Shown here: positions 44,955 through 57,800 of the stretch, in pieces
Layout: each line of letters starts with the position of its first letter
Position numbering within the stretch: the first letter of the stretch is position 1
Assembly (NCBI GenBank): GCA_037576195.1
Contig: CM075103.1
Span: forward strand, 17,794,001-17,858,000
Source of the DNA: Phytoseiulus persimilis
Taxonomy: Eukaryota; Arthropoda; Arachnida; Mesostigmata; Phytoseiidae
Length of the DNA stretch: 64,000 nucleotides
Reading direction: 5' to 3'
Translations under genes and position numbers: made by a program
Notes under the pieces: generated by a model
Seen by the model: the letters and a program-made list of their open reading frames with translations, nothing else
What the model was told of the DNA's origin: nothing
Databases searched by the model: none

Positions 44955-45124
44955 TATTCCGTAGTACGGAGTACGGCAATTGGATTTCCGTACCGGCCCA
45001 GTACGGGAGTTGAATTTCCGTACCGGGGCGGCGAAAATAAATTTCCGTACCAGGAAGTACGGAAATTGAATTGCCGTACTGGGCCGGTACGGAAATTCAA
45101 TTGCCGTACTCCGTGCTACGGAAA
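44955..45124. repeat. Fold-back element: about 70-bp imperfect inverted repeat of nested palindromes
   Basis: Left arm about 44,955-45,024 and right arm about 45,053-45,124 are reverse complements with about five differences, around a loop of about 28 bp. Each arm is itself made of short palindromes of the type GTACGG-AATT-AATT-CCGTAC, repeated about every 25-30 bases and also once within the loop. The two strands therefore look alike. There is no coding potential. It may be a small fold-back transposon or a hairpin-forming repeat. Confidence 0.88.
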
Positions 45125-45126
45125 AT

Positions 45127-47640
45127 GGTGTCGTGCTGCACGAGTCCCCACGAGTGAGGTCACACTATCTTACAAGTCCTGAATCACTACTATAAGCTCC
45201 ACGGTGGAGTTTCACTCCTGAATCTCTCAAGGGGAGCTAGCGATGTTTCGGGTGTAGTTTTCGGCGCCACGATGGAAATGGGAAGAGATCGATCCAGAAG
45301 GCCTTGTTGAACAACGCAAGCGCGCCGTTTCGTGTTGTTTTGATCACTGTGGGGCTGTGGTGTAGTTTCTCCGAGCGACGGCCGTGGTTTGCAGCCAGTT
45401 TTCTTCAGCCCCTAGGTTAATTTCCCTATACGAAGGCAATGGAGTCCACCATTTGGCGACCCAAAGGTTGCTACGCGACGCTCGTAATACTTGCTTTCGC
45501 AATCTCGCCGATCGTCGCAAGTCGAGCCGTAGCAATCCGAAGCATTCTACTAGATCGAATTATCGTGTTCTGAACCACTTTCGACCGAGCCGGGATTCGC
45601 TCGAGCTGAAGCATTGAAGTTCATCGCGACAATTCGTCGCAAAACGGCTGAGTCAGCACTTTGGCAACAACTATGCTGTTTCCATGTGTCTAACACGCAG
45701 CCAGTCTGTTCTGCTTCTTGCGACTCAGACTTAAAGACGTAGAGTACCTTTTCTACCCGGACGCGTGGTCGTTGACTATCAGCAGATTCTGACGTTCTGA
45801 GAAGTTCTGAACAACGATCCGCGCTAGGAATAAACGCCACGGAGTAACCGATTCGACGTTTCTGTATCCGACGGGAGTAGATGATTCAACGCTCATCATG
45901 CCGAGCGGTCTCCCGATCCACGACTTTGGTCAAATTCAGGTGAATTGCCGTTTCGAAACCACAGACTGGACCGCAGGAGTCGATGCCGCCTCGATGATCG
46001 CGAATCACGGTCAACCATGAAATCGGTGCCGAATCCAACCTCTGGGTTTCATACTTACGAGCCGAGCAGTTTCGAGTCGAGGTCCGGTCGCTCCGTCGCA
46101 CAGAAGTTCTCCGAATTCACCAACACAGAGTTGAATAGGAGTGAACACACAAATAGGAACAAGCCGCCGGCCTTCCGGCCAGGCGATATCGAGTCGCTCA
46201 TTTTTTCTGACGTGTACGTCGTTCTACTCCATACTCGTCGCTCTAACGTTCAGGCACAAATTCCAGTTCCGGGAAAATTCCAATTCGACGGCGGATTGTT
46301 CGCAGCGAATGTTGAACTGACTGACCAACTGTGATGTTACGACCTGGCTGTCTTCTCCGCTCACTAAGTCGGCAGCACACACACAGCCGCAGCTACCGAT
46401 AGCTTCTGCTCGATGTGTGTCAGTGTGTATTATTATTTTTTCTCGCTCTCACTGCCAACAAGCAAGACACATATGGGGTAAGTGTGTGAGGGCTCCTTCT
46501 CACTTGCGAGCGGCTTGTGTCTGTGTACGCTTCAGAAGAGAGAGGAGCGAGCTCTGTACAGGGTTGCCGGATCCGGGAAAGGGAAGCCGGGTCCGCAAAG
46601 CGCGCAAAATTTCAAATCTGACAGAGGCCTCAAGTCTTATCAGACGCCACCGCAGTCGTATGACTAATTGCGCCGTTTGGGAATGCACGAGAAACTCGAG
46701 TGCACTCCACTCTGGCTTGCGGTGAGAAAGTGTTGAAGGGGACTGATTGTTGTGACTCCTCCCGCCGCTACCGTCCAGCGCGTCATCGTTGCTGCGTTTC
46801 AAGACAGGCAGGCGTGGAGCCTCGCTGACCACTGCGTCGATAGTGGTCTCACACGAGATAGATATCGTTTTTGCTCAGCTGTCCTCCTCGGAGACGTGTG
46901 TCTTTTCCGTGAGCGGATTTGCTCGCTGTCTCGGCTCGGCATTGAGTTGACCCGACGGATGATTATTTTGACGGACACCATAAAAGAAGGAGAGTCACTC
47001 GGTGGTGAGATACATGGAGATTGACTCGAAGCATCGTTCGCAATAGAATCGCACCTGTTATCGAGAGCGGCCTAGATAGTCGCAAAATTGATTGTTGTGC
47101 GTAGTTCGCGCCGGAATGGTGACTCACCAGCTCTTCTTCGGGGCAGGAGGAGCTGACGCATCTCTAGCCCTACTCGAAGCAAGTGTTGGTCTCTATCATT
47201 CTCAAGCCTTCCCAGGCGGAGGGCATGATTTCCGACTCAAACTTAGCCGGCCTTGCTGGTCTTATCATTGCGTTCTTTGAAGATTTCTGATGAGGAAGTT
47301 CCCCGGTACTCCATGAAGGTGCAGCCCCGAACCCGGAAGCTCTCAGAAAATCTGACGTTTGCCTTACACGCTAAGTTCGAAAAGCAATCTCTAGTGCGTT
47401 ATTCAAAGCAAGACTAAGAATGAGTTTTCCGATGCTTGATTCTCGAATCATTGGGCGATCCATCAACCAAAGATTATTCAAGATTTCGTTAGGGTCATTG
47501 GCGTTTATCCGAATAATCTCTTTGGCGGAATCTTAACGCGCCCTCATGGAGTCGCGGAACGGCCCCAGATCGATCGCCGGCATCCAAGTTATCTGATCCC
47601 GCAACTGCGACCACAGACAGAGGATGTCTAGGTCCCCTTC
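45127..47640. other. Gene-free stretch, no recognised feature
   Basis: No gene was recognised. A plus-strand ATG at 46,660 opens a short Cys-rich peptide (Met-Thr-Asn-Cys-Ala-Val-Trp-Glu-Cys-Thr) before a GTGAGA donor-like site, faintly like a THAP-domain start, but no following exon was found. Short CA-rich and T-rich runs lie near 46,375-46,440. Confidence 0.35.
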
Positions 47641-47644
47641 CTCG

Positions 47645-50057
47645 GGTCTCTTTACTCCTCTTCAACTCTCGACAATCTGGACAAGTCGTACAGGGGGGAA
47701 CTGTTGTCTTTCGGGTGCAGGAGACAGCTTCGAGGATGAGCGGTCATGGTTGGACACACGAAAGACGTCACCCATTCGAACGCAGTGAACTTCGATTGAG
47801 TTTCCAGAACTCTTGGTTTGCCCGGCTGCGCGTCGAAATCGCACGTGAATATAATCGAAGAGCTCTCGTTCGCGCCCTGGTATAGCACGGCCGCGAATCC
47901 GCCATTACAGGTCAGCTGCGACGAATTCTTTCCCAGAGGGGTCAGCTGGCGTTTGTCTTTCATGTTTTTTTTTAAGAGAAGAGAGAGTTTATTCTGTTCG
48001 CATTTCCAAGTCTTTCTCTTATCTCCGCGGCTCAAGCACGGTATCCAAGTTTTCCTCGGCAGCTCGTCCGGGGGACCCCTGTCCCATGGTGTGTTTTTGG
48101 TTATCTATCCGTTGCATTCATGATGTGGTACTCGTCCCTGTCTCCAATTCTCTCTCATATTTTTCTTTGATGTCTCTATTTGTCTTGCATGCTGCGGCGA
48201 CAGACGGAGGTTTCTTCAACGCAGCAGTACTTTTCAGAAGAGGAGCGCAGACGCTGATGTTTCATTCGTAATCTCCGCTCTGGATGGTCCGAACCCCGAG
48301 CTCCTTCAGTGGGGTGAGATCGATCTTGAAACCTGATTCCTTGTTCTCGACGAGGCAGCTCGATTCACCAGAGACACTGCGGGAACGGAAGTGTGACGTC
48401 AAAAACTAGGAGCAATGGCTCCTCCGACGGAACAGAGACTCAGACTTCCTGACGGAGACGAAGTACGAGATGTTCGTCGGGAATAATTACCTTGTGGGCA
48501 GGCGGCTGCGGTGTGCCATTCCAAATGCGAGGCACAATCCTTCTCGTCGAACGCGATATACCGAGGGCTGTGTCCCGGCGCGCCAGGAACGCAGACCATA
48601 TGAACCTCGCTCTTGTACCTCAACGAGGAGTTCGTTACGCACTGGTCGCCATCGGAGAACTCGAGGAGGGCAACGGGCCGCCCGAAGGCCTGCGTGAGAT
48701 TCATGGTGGAGGACCTCCCGTAAGAGGTCGCGTGGGTGCGTCGTCTTTCATTGCGCAGATCGACGAGCCGTACGGACCGGCGAACAGACGTTCAACACGA
48801 TAACGTGGGGAAATTTATTTTCCAAGTCCGTGACATACTAGGGTCCGGTCGAGTGGTACAGGGAGGTCAGGTCGACGGTGAAGTTGTTTCCAGCATGGAT
48901 GCAAGTCTGTTGGAACTCGCTTTCCTCCTCACCGTCTGGGATGATGACATCAGGAACGCAAGCAGATACGGTCCTCCATTCGAACTGAATTAAACACAAA
49001 TCTTGATCGACCTCGGTGAGGGCAGGTTCGCCGAAAGTTGAGTCGGCGTCGCAAATGAATTCGATCACGGTGCTCCACTTCCGATTGCTCTGACTCTTGC
49101 ACAGACTCCCGTCAGGATACACGAGGACTGCGCGACCATCCGTGTACCTGAGCACAGAAATCGAAAGAACGCGTCAGGCCGACATCGCGTATTATTGATG
49201 ATTCCTTTCAGATGATCATATTTTGATGATGGATTCCCGAATCAAGTCTTCTCTAGAAAAGGGATACTAACCTTAGACGGGCGTCTCCCTTTGAGCCGAG
49301 CAGCACGGCCTGACCGTTATCGCCTTTGAAGCATACGTTGGCCGACTGTATGGGTCCCATGGCTCCACATGCACCATTATTCCCGATGCCCATGTTGCAA
49401 ATATCAATGACAACTTCACGCGATACACCGTCGATCGTGACGTTCTTCACTCGATGATGTCCTGGGGAAGCAAAACAATTTCAGTCGGAACACTCGAGTG
49501 CATCTTTTCAGTCGATTGTTGAAGGTTTTCCAATGATGCGCGCTCTCGCCTTTGTCGCGTTTTCGAAGCACTGTTATTTCGTATTGTCCACAAACGAGTG
49601 CCGCCTGTCGCTGGGCGAACATTGACTAGAAGGCATGAAACATAGACAGTTCGAATTCGGGACAGGCTGGCTGCGGCGGGCAGCGCGAGAGAGGGAATGA
49701 GATGAAGTCTGCGCATATGCCCGAACAAGATTGACACCAAGCTCGGAGGAGGAGCCGAAGTGGCGAGCTGGAACTTCAACTCGTTCCGACCGATCACTCT
49801 CACCTTTAGGATTCCGGAGTCGACCCAGTTCTATCAAGTTTCCGTCCACGTTCAGTCTGCACTCCTCGGCATCACCGAGAACCGCGTGTTCAGGACAAGC
49901 ATGATCCGTCTCCCATTCGATGACGTATTGACAGGAGATGTCAGCCAAAAGCCGAGGAGGTTGACTTCGCTGTTGGATAATCAGTCGACAATCAGTCGGA
50001 ATCACACCATGCTAGCGCGGCATCTTCTGGAGTCTTGGCTACGAACACGTCGAATTG
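47645..50057 (-). pseudogene. Partial duplicate of CI-MPR middle exons, inactivated
   Basis: Introns and exons match 38,660-41,250 of the CI-MPR gene in the same order and orientation, covering parts of domains 3-6. It is broken in several ways. A Trp codon becomes a stop at 48,838. A deletion of about 28 bp lies near 48,775. One base is lost near 48,364. A 214-bp retroposed insertion splits the domain 5 exon at 47,965-48,178. It also lacks about 335 bp present in the intron at 40,455-40,790. Divergence is uneven: about 1% over 48,840-49,500 but visibly higher over 47,650-48,700. It sits 5' of the intact gene and ends sharply at 50,057, about 350 bp before the satellite. Confidence 0.92.
47965..48178 (-). 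mobile_element. Short retroposed insertion (SINE or truncated LINE) with target-site duplication
   Basis: These 214 bases are absent from the parent CI-MPR exon. The minus strand ends in AATAAA, a CT-rich run and nine A residues. The insert is flanked by 13-bp direct repeats, TTTGTCTTTCATG (47,952-47,964) and TTTGTCTTGCATG (48,179-48,191), with one mismatch. This is the signature of LINE-driven retroposition. No open frame longer than a few dozen codons and no tRNA-like promoter boxes were recognised, so its class is open. Confidence 0.85.
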
Positions 50058-50411
50058 TATCGTATAATCGGGCGTGTAAGACGCACCCGGAAGTATGGGA
50101 AACGGCCTCGGAATTCATCACCTCATCTTCAACTCATCGCAGAAGACGCCCATCATCATCATCACTCATCGCACGCCCTCTCGGACGACGATTCTTTCGT
50201 TTTTCGATCCAACTTCATTGAGATCGGACTACGCTGGTCGTTACAATCATCAGGAATACGGAAATATAAAATTACCTACCCCGACTCAGCTTCGCTCGAG
50301 TCTCCTATCCTTACTGGTTTAGACCCTTTGTCTTCTATCCTTACATAATAATCGGCTTCGTCTGTAAGTTCGTCACTTTGTCAGTCAGTTTGTCCGCACT
50401 TTTTGTGGAAG
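50058..50411. other. Short unique spacer with CAT-rich microsatellite
   Basis: Unique sequence between the CI-MPR duplicate and satellite array B. It holds a short run of CAT/ATC repeats at about 50,150-50,170 and no gene. Confidence 0.6.
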
Positions 50412-51810
50412 ATATGGGGGTGATTCCGGAACCGATCTGACCATTCTTTTCAAAAGGTGGAGGGGTGATTTCGGAACTGATCTGACCATGCTTTTCAAAA
50501 GGTGGAGGTGTGATTCCGGAACCGATCTGACCATTCTTTTCAAAAGGTGGAGGGGTGATTTCGGAACTGATCTGACCATTCTTTTCAAAAGCTGGAGGGG
50601 TGATTCCGGAACCGATCTGGCCATTCTTTTCAAAAGGTGGAGGGGTGATTTCGGAACTGATCTGACCATGCTTTTCAAAAGGTGGAGGTGTGATTCCGGA
50701 ACCGATCTGACCATTCTTTTCAAAAGGTGGAGGGGTGATTTCGGAACTGATCTGACCATGCTTTTCAAAAGGTGGAGGTGGGATTCCGGAACCGATCTGA
50801 CCATTCTTTTCAAAAGCTGGAGGGGTGATTCCGGAACTGATCTGACCATTCTTTTCAAAAGCTGGAGGGGTGATTCCGGAACCGATCTGACCATTCTTTT
50901 CTTTTCAAAAGCTGGAGGGGTGATTTCGGAACTGATCTGACCATGCTTTTCAAAAGGTGGAGGTGTGATTCCGGAACCGATCTGACCATTCTTTTCAAAA
51001 GGTGGAGGGGTGATTTCGGAACTGATCTGACCATGCTTTTCAAAAGGTGGAGGTGTGATTCCGGAACCGATCTGACCATTCTTTTCAAAAGGTGGAGGGG
51101 TGATTTCGGAACTGATCTGACCATGCTTTTCAAAAGGTGGAGGTGATTCCGGAACCGATCTGACCATTCTTTTCAAAAGCTGGAGGGGTGATTTCGGAAC
51201 TGATCTGACCATTCTTTTCAAAAGCTGGAGGGGTGATTCCGGAACCGATCTGGCCATTCTTTTCAAAAGGTGGAGGGGTGATTTCGGAACTGATCTGACC
51301 ATTCTTTTCAAAAGCTGGAGGGGTGATTCCGGAACCGATCTGGCCATTCTTTTCAAAAGGTGGAGGGGTGATTTCGGAACTGATCTGACCATTCTTTTCA
51401 AAAGCTGGAGGGGTGATTCCGGAACCGATCTGACCATTCTTTTCAAAAGGTGGAGGGGTGATTTCGGAACTGATCTGACCATGCTTTTCAAAAGGTGGAG
51501 GTGTGATTCCGGAACCGATCTGACCATTCTTTTCAAAAGGTGGAGGGGTGATTTCGGAACTGATCTGACCATTCTTTTCAAAAGCTGGAGGGGTGATTCC
51601 GGAACCGATCTGGCCATTCTTTTCAAAAGGTGGAGGGGTGATTTCGGAACTGATCTGACCATGCTTTTCAAAAGGTGGAGGTGTGATTCCGGAACCGATC
51701 TGACCATTCTTTTCAAAAGGTGGAGGGGTGATTTCGGAACTGATCTGACCATGCTTAGGTGGAGGTGTGATTCCGGAACCGATCTGACCATTCTTTTCGA
51801 AAGCTGGAGG
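50412..51810. repeat. 45-bp satellite, array B (about 31 units, alternating 90-bp form)
   Basis: The unit is again 45 bp and shares the GGAGGGGTGATT core with array A, but has TTTTCAAAAG in place of TTTCCAACTC. Two unit types alternate for most of the array: GATTCCGGAACCGATCTG and GATTTCGGAACTGATCTG. That gives a 90-bp higher-order repeat. A third mark, AGGTGG or AGCTGG, varies between units. A few indels occur (about +6 at 50,900, -3 near 51,143, -9 near 51,757). Confidence 0.96.
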
Positions 51811-54800
51811 GGTGATTCCGGGGTCAATCTGAGCATTACTTCCCAACTCTGGAGGGGTGATTCTGGGCTCAATCTGAGCATTACTTCCCAACTCTGGAGG
51901 GGTGATTCTGGGCTCAATCTGAGCATTACTTCCCAACTCTGGAGGGGTGATTCTGGGCTCAATCTGAGCATTACTTCCAACTCTGGAGGGGTGATTCCTG
52001 GGTCAATCTGAGCATTACTTCTCAACTCTGGAGGGGTGATTCCGAGACCAATCTGAGCATCACTTTCCAACTCTGGAGGGGTGATTCCGGGCTCAATCTG
52101 AGCATTACTTCTCAACTCTGGAGGGGTGATTCCGAGACCAATCTGAGCATTACTTCCAACTCTGGAGGGGTGATTCCGAGACAAATCTGAGCATTACTTC
52201 CCAACTCTGGAGGGGTGATTCCGAGACCAATCTGAGCATTACTTCCCAACTCTGGAGGGGTGATTCCGAGCAATCTGAGCATTACTACTTCCCAACTCTG
52301 GAGGGGTGATTCCGAGACCAATCTGAGCATTACTTCCCAACTCTGGAGGGGTGATTCCGAGACCAATCTGAGCATTACTTCCCAACTCTGAGGGGTGATT
52401 CCGAGACCAATCTGAGCATTACTTTCCCAACTCTGGAGGGGTGATTCCGAGACCAATCTGAGCATTACTTTCCAACTCTGGAGGGGTGATTCCGAGACCA
52501 ATCTGAGCATTACTTCCCAACTCTGGAGGGGTGATTCCGAGACCAATCTGAGCATTACTTCCAACTGGAGGGGTGATTCCGAGACCAATCTGAGCATTAC
52601 TTCCAACTCTGGAGGGGTGATTCCGAGACCAATCTGAGCATTACTTCCCAACTCTGGAGGGGTGATTCCGAGACCAATCTGAGCATTACTTCCCAACTCT
52701 GGGGGGTGATTCCGAGACCAATCTGAGCATTACTTTCCAACTCTGGAGGGGTGATTCCGAGACCAATCTGAGCATTACTTCCCAACTCTGGAGGGGTGAT
52801 TCCGAGACCAATCTGAGCATTACTTCCCAACTCTGGAGGGGTGATTCCGAGACCAATCTGAGCATTACTTCCCAACTCTGGAGGGGTGATTCCGAGACCA
52901 ATCTGAGCATTACTTTCCAACTCTGGAGGGGTGATTCCGAGACCAATCTGAGCATTACTTCCCAACTCTGGGGGGTGATTCCGAGACCAATCTGAGCATT
53001 ACTTCCCAACTCTGGAGGGGTGATTCCGAGACCAATCTGAGCATTACTTCCCAACTCTGGAGGGGTGATTCCGAGACCAATCTGAGCATTACTTCCCAAC
53101 TCTGGAGGGGTGATTCCGAGACCAATCTGAGCATTACTTCCCAACTCTGGAGGGGTGATTCCGAGACCAATCTGAGCATTACTTCCAACTCTGGAGGGGT
53201 GATTCCGAGACCAATCTGAGCATTACTTCCCAACTCTGGAGGGGTGATTCCGGAGACCAATCTGAGCATCTTTCCAACTCTGGAGGGGTGATTCCGAGAC
53301 CAATCTGAGCATTACTTCCCAACTCTGGAGGGGTGATTCCGAGACCAATCTGAGCATTACTTTCCAACTCTGGAGGGGTGATTCCGGAGACCAATCTGAG
53401 CATTACTTTCCAACTCTGGAGGGGTGATTCCGAGACCAATCTGAGCATTACTTTCCCAACTCTGGAGGGGTGATTCCGAGACCAATCTGAGCATTACTTC
53501 CCAACTCTGGAGGGGTGATTCCGAGACCAATCTGAGCATTACTTTCCAACTCTGGAGGGGTGATTCCGAGACCAATCTGAGCATTACTTTCCCAACTCTG
53601 GAGGGGTGATTCCGAGACCAATCTGAGCATTACTTCCCAACTCTGGAGGGGTGATTCCGAGACCAATCTGAGCATTACTTCCCAACTCTGGAGGGGTGAT
53701 TCCGAGACCAATCTGAGCATTACTTCCCAACTCTGGAGGGGTGATTCCGAGACCAATCTGAGCATTACTTCCAACTCTCTGGAGGGGTGATTCCGAGACC
53801 AATCTGAGCATTACTTTCCCAACTCTGGAGGGGTGATTCCGAGACCAATCTGAGCATTACTTTCCAACTCTGGAGGGGTGATTCCGGACCAATCTGAGCA
53901 TTACTTTCCCAACTCTGGAGGGGTGATTCCGAGACCAATCTGAGCATTACTTTCCCAACTCTGGAGGGGTGATTCCGAGACCAATCTGAGCATTACTTCC
54001 CAACTCTGGAGGGGTGATTCCGAGACCAATCTGAGCATTACTTCCCAACTCTGGAGGGGTGATTCCGAGACCAATCTGAGCATTACTTTCCAACTCTGAG
54101 GGGTGATTCCGAGACCAATCTGAGCATTACTTCCCAACTCTGGAGGGTGATTCCGAGACCAATCTGAGCATTACTTTCCAACTCTGGAGGGGTGATTCCG
54201 AGACCAATCTGAGCATTACTTCCAACTCTGGAGGGGTGATTCCGAGACCAATCTGAGCATTACTTTCCCAACTCTGGAGGGGTGATTCCGGACCAATCTG
54301 AGCATTACTTTCCAACTCTGGAGGGGTGATTCCGAGACCAATCTGAGCATTACTTCCCAACTCTGGAGGGGTGATTCCGAGACCAATCTGAGCATTACTT
54401 TCCAACTCTGGAGGGGTGATTCCGGAGTCAATCTGAGCATTACAATTCCCAACTCTGGAGGGGTGATTCCGAGACCAATCTGAGCATTACTTCCCAACTC
54501 TGGAGGGGTGATTCCGAGACCAATCTGAGCATTACTTCCCAACTCTGGAGGGGTGATTCCGAGACCAATCTGAGCATTACTTCCCAACTCTGGAGGGGTG
54601 ATTCCGAGACCAATCTGAGCATTACTTCCCAACTCTGGAGGGGTGATTCCGAGACCAATCTGAGCATTACTTTCCAACTCTGGGGGTGATTCCGAGACCA
54701 ATCTGAGCATTACTTTCCCAACTCTGGAGGGGTGATTCCGAGACCAATCTGAGCATTACTTCCCAACTCTGGAGGGGTGATTCCGAGACCAATCTGAGCA

Positions 54801-57800
54801 TTACTTTCCAACTCTGGAGGGGTGATTCCGGACCAATCTGAGCATTACTTCCCAATCTGATTCCGAGACCATTACTTTCCAACTCTGGAGGGGTGATTCC
54901 GAGACCAATCTGAGCATTACTTTCCCAACTCTGGAGGGGTGATTCCGAGACCAATCTGAGCATTACTTCCCAACTCTGGAGGGGTGATTCCGAGACCAAT
55001 CTGAGCATTACTTCCCAACTCTGGAGGGGTGATTCCGAGACCAATCTGAGCATTACTTTCCAACTCTGGAGGGGTGATTCCGAGACCAATCTGAGCATTA
55101 CTTCCCAACTCTGGAGGGGTGATTCCGAGACCAATCTGAGCATTACTTTCCAACTCTGGAGGGGTGATTCCGGAGACCAATCTGAGCATTACTTTCCAAC
55201 TCTGGAGGGGTGATTCCGAGACCAATCTGAGCATTACTTACTTCCCAACTCTGGAGGGGTGATTCCGAGACCAATCTGAGCATTACTTTCCAACTCTGGA
55301 GGGGTGATTCCGAGACCATCTGAGCATTACTTCCAACTCTGGAGGGGTGATTCCGAGACCAATCTGAGCATTACTTTCCCAACTCTGGAGGGGTGATTCC
55401 GAGACCAATCTGAGCATTACTTTCCAACTCTGGAGGGGTGATTCCGAGACCAATCTGAGCATTACTTTCCAACTCTGGAGGGGTGATTCCGAGACCAATC
55501 TGAGCATTACTTCCCAACTCTGGAGGGGTGATTCCGGACCAATCTGAGCATTACTTTCCCAACTCTGGAGGGGTGATTCCGGACCAATCTGAGCATTACT
55601 TTCCAACTCTGGGGGTGATTCCGGGACCAATCTGAGCATTACTTTCCAACTCTGGAGGGGTGATTCCGGACCAATCTGAGCATTACTTTCCAACTCTGGA
55701 GGGGTGATTCCGAGACCAATCTGAGCATTACTTCCCAACTCTGGAGGGGTGATTCCGAGACCAATCTGAGCATTACTTTCCAACTCTGGAGGGGTGATTC
55801 CGGACCAATCTGAGCATTACTCCAACTCTGGAGGGGTGATTCCGGACCAATCTGAGCAGCATACTTTCCAACTCTGGAGGGGTGATTCCGGGACCAATCT
55901 GAGCATTACTTTCCAACTCTGGAGGGGTGATTCCGGACCAATCTGAGCATTACTTTCCAACTCTGGAGGGGTGATTCCGGAGTCAATCTGAGCATTACTT
56001 TCCAACTCTGGAGGGGTGATTCCGAGACCAATCTGAGCATTACTTTCCAACTCTGGAGGGGTGATTCCGAGACCAATCTGAGCATTACTTTTCCAACTCT
56101 GGAGGGGTGATTCCGGGACCAATCTGAGCATTACTTTCCAACTCTGGAGGGGTGATTCCGGAGACCAATCTGAGCATTACTTTCCCAACTCTGGAGGGGT
56201 GATTCCGGAGACCAATCTGAGCATTACTTTTCCCAACTCTGGAGGGGTGATTCCGAGACCAATCTGAGCATTACTTTCCCAACTCTGGAGGGGTGATTCC
56301 GAGACCAATCTGAGCATTACTTCCCCTCTGGAGGGGTGATTCCGAGACCAATCTGAGCATTACTTTCCAACTCTGGAGGGGTGATTCCGGGGACCAATCT
56401 GAGCATTACTTTCCAACTCTGGAGGGGTGATTCCGAGACCAATCTGAGCATTACTCCCCAACTCTGGAGGGGTGATTCCGAGACCAATCTGAGCATTACT
56501 TTCCAACTCTGGAGGGGTGATTCCGAGACCAATCTGAGCATTACTTTCCAACTCTGGAGGGGTGATTCCGAGACCAATCTGAGCATTACTTTCCAACTCT
56601 GGAGGGGTGATTCCGGGACCAATCTGAGCATTACTTTCCAACTCTGGAGGGGTGATTCCGGAGACCAATCTGAGCATTACTTTCCAACTCTGGAGGGGTG
56701 ATTCGGGGACCAATCTGAGCATTACTTCCCAACTCTGGAGGGGTGATTCCGAGACCAATCTGAGCATTACATTACTTTCCAACTCTGGAGGGGTGATTCC
56801 GGGAGACCAATCTGAGCATTACTTTCCAACTCTGGAGGGGTGATCCGGACCAATCTGAGCATTACTTTTCCAACTCTGGGGGGGATTCCGAGACCAATCT
56901 GAGCATTACTTCCCAACTCTGGAGGGGTGATTCCGAGGACCAATCTGAGCATTACTTTCCAACTCTGGAGGGGTGATTCCGAGACCAATCTGAGCATTAC
57001 TTTCCCAACTCTGGAGGGGTGATTCCGAGACCAATCTGAGCATTACTTCCCAACTCTGGAGGGGTGATTCCCGAGACCAATCTGAGCATTACTTTCCCAA
57101 CTCTGGAGGGGTGATTCCGAGACCAATCTGAGCATTACTTTCCCAACTCTGGAGGGGTGATTCCGAGACAATCTGAGCATTACTTCCCAACTCTGGGGTG
57201 ATTTCCGACCAATCTGAGCATTACTTCCAACTCTGGAGGGGTGATTCCGGGGACCAATCTGAGCATTACTTCCCAACTCTGGAGGGGTGATTCCGAGACC
57301 AATCTGAGCATTACTTCCCAACTCTGGAGGGGTGATTCCGAGACCAATCTGAGCATTACTTTCCCAACTCTGGAGGGGTGATTCCGAGACCAATCTGAGC
57401 ATTACTTTCCAACTCTGGAGGGGTGATTCCGAGACCAATCTGAGCATTACTTTCCCAACTCTGGAGGGGTGATTCCGAGACCAATCTGAGCATTACTTCC
57501 CAACTCTGGAGGGGTGATTCCGGAGACCAATCTGAGCATTACTTTCCAACTCTGGAGGGGTGATTCCGAGACCAATCTGAGCATTACTTCCCAACTCTGG
57601 AGGGGTGATTCCGGGGTCAATCTGAGCATTACTTTCCAACTCTGGAGGGGTGATTCCGGGACCAATCTGAGCATTACTTTCCAACTCTGGGGGGTGATTC
57701 CGGACCAATCTGAGCATTACTTCCCAACTCTGGAGGGGTGATTCCGAGACCAATCTGAGCATTACTTCCCAACTCTGGAGGGGTGATTCCGGGGTCAATC

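Noticed and set aside
46660..46725. THAP-domain-like start peptide with a donor site
   Set aside because: Only two Cys and a start Met fit; no following exon with the rest of the C2CH motif was found.
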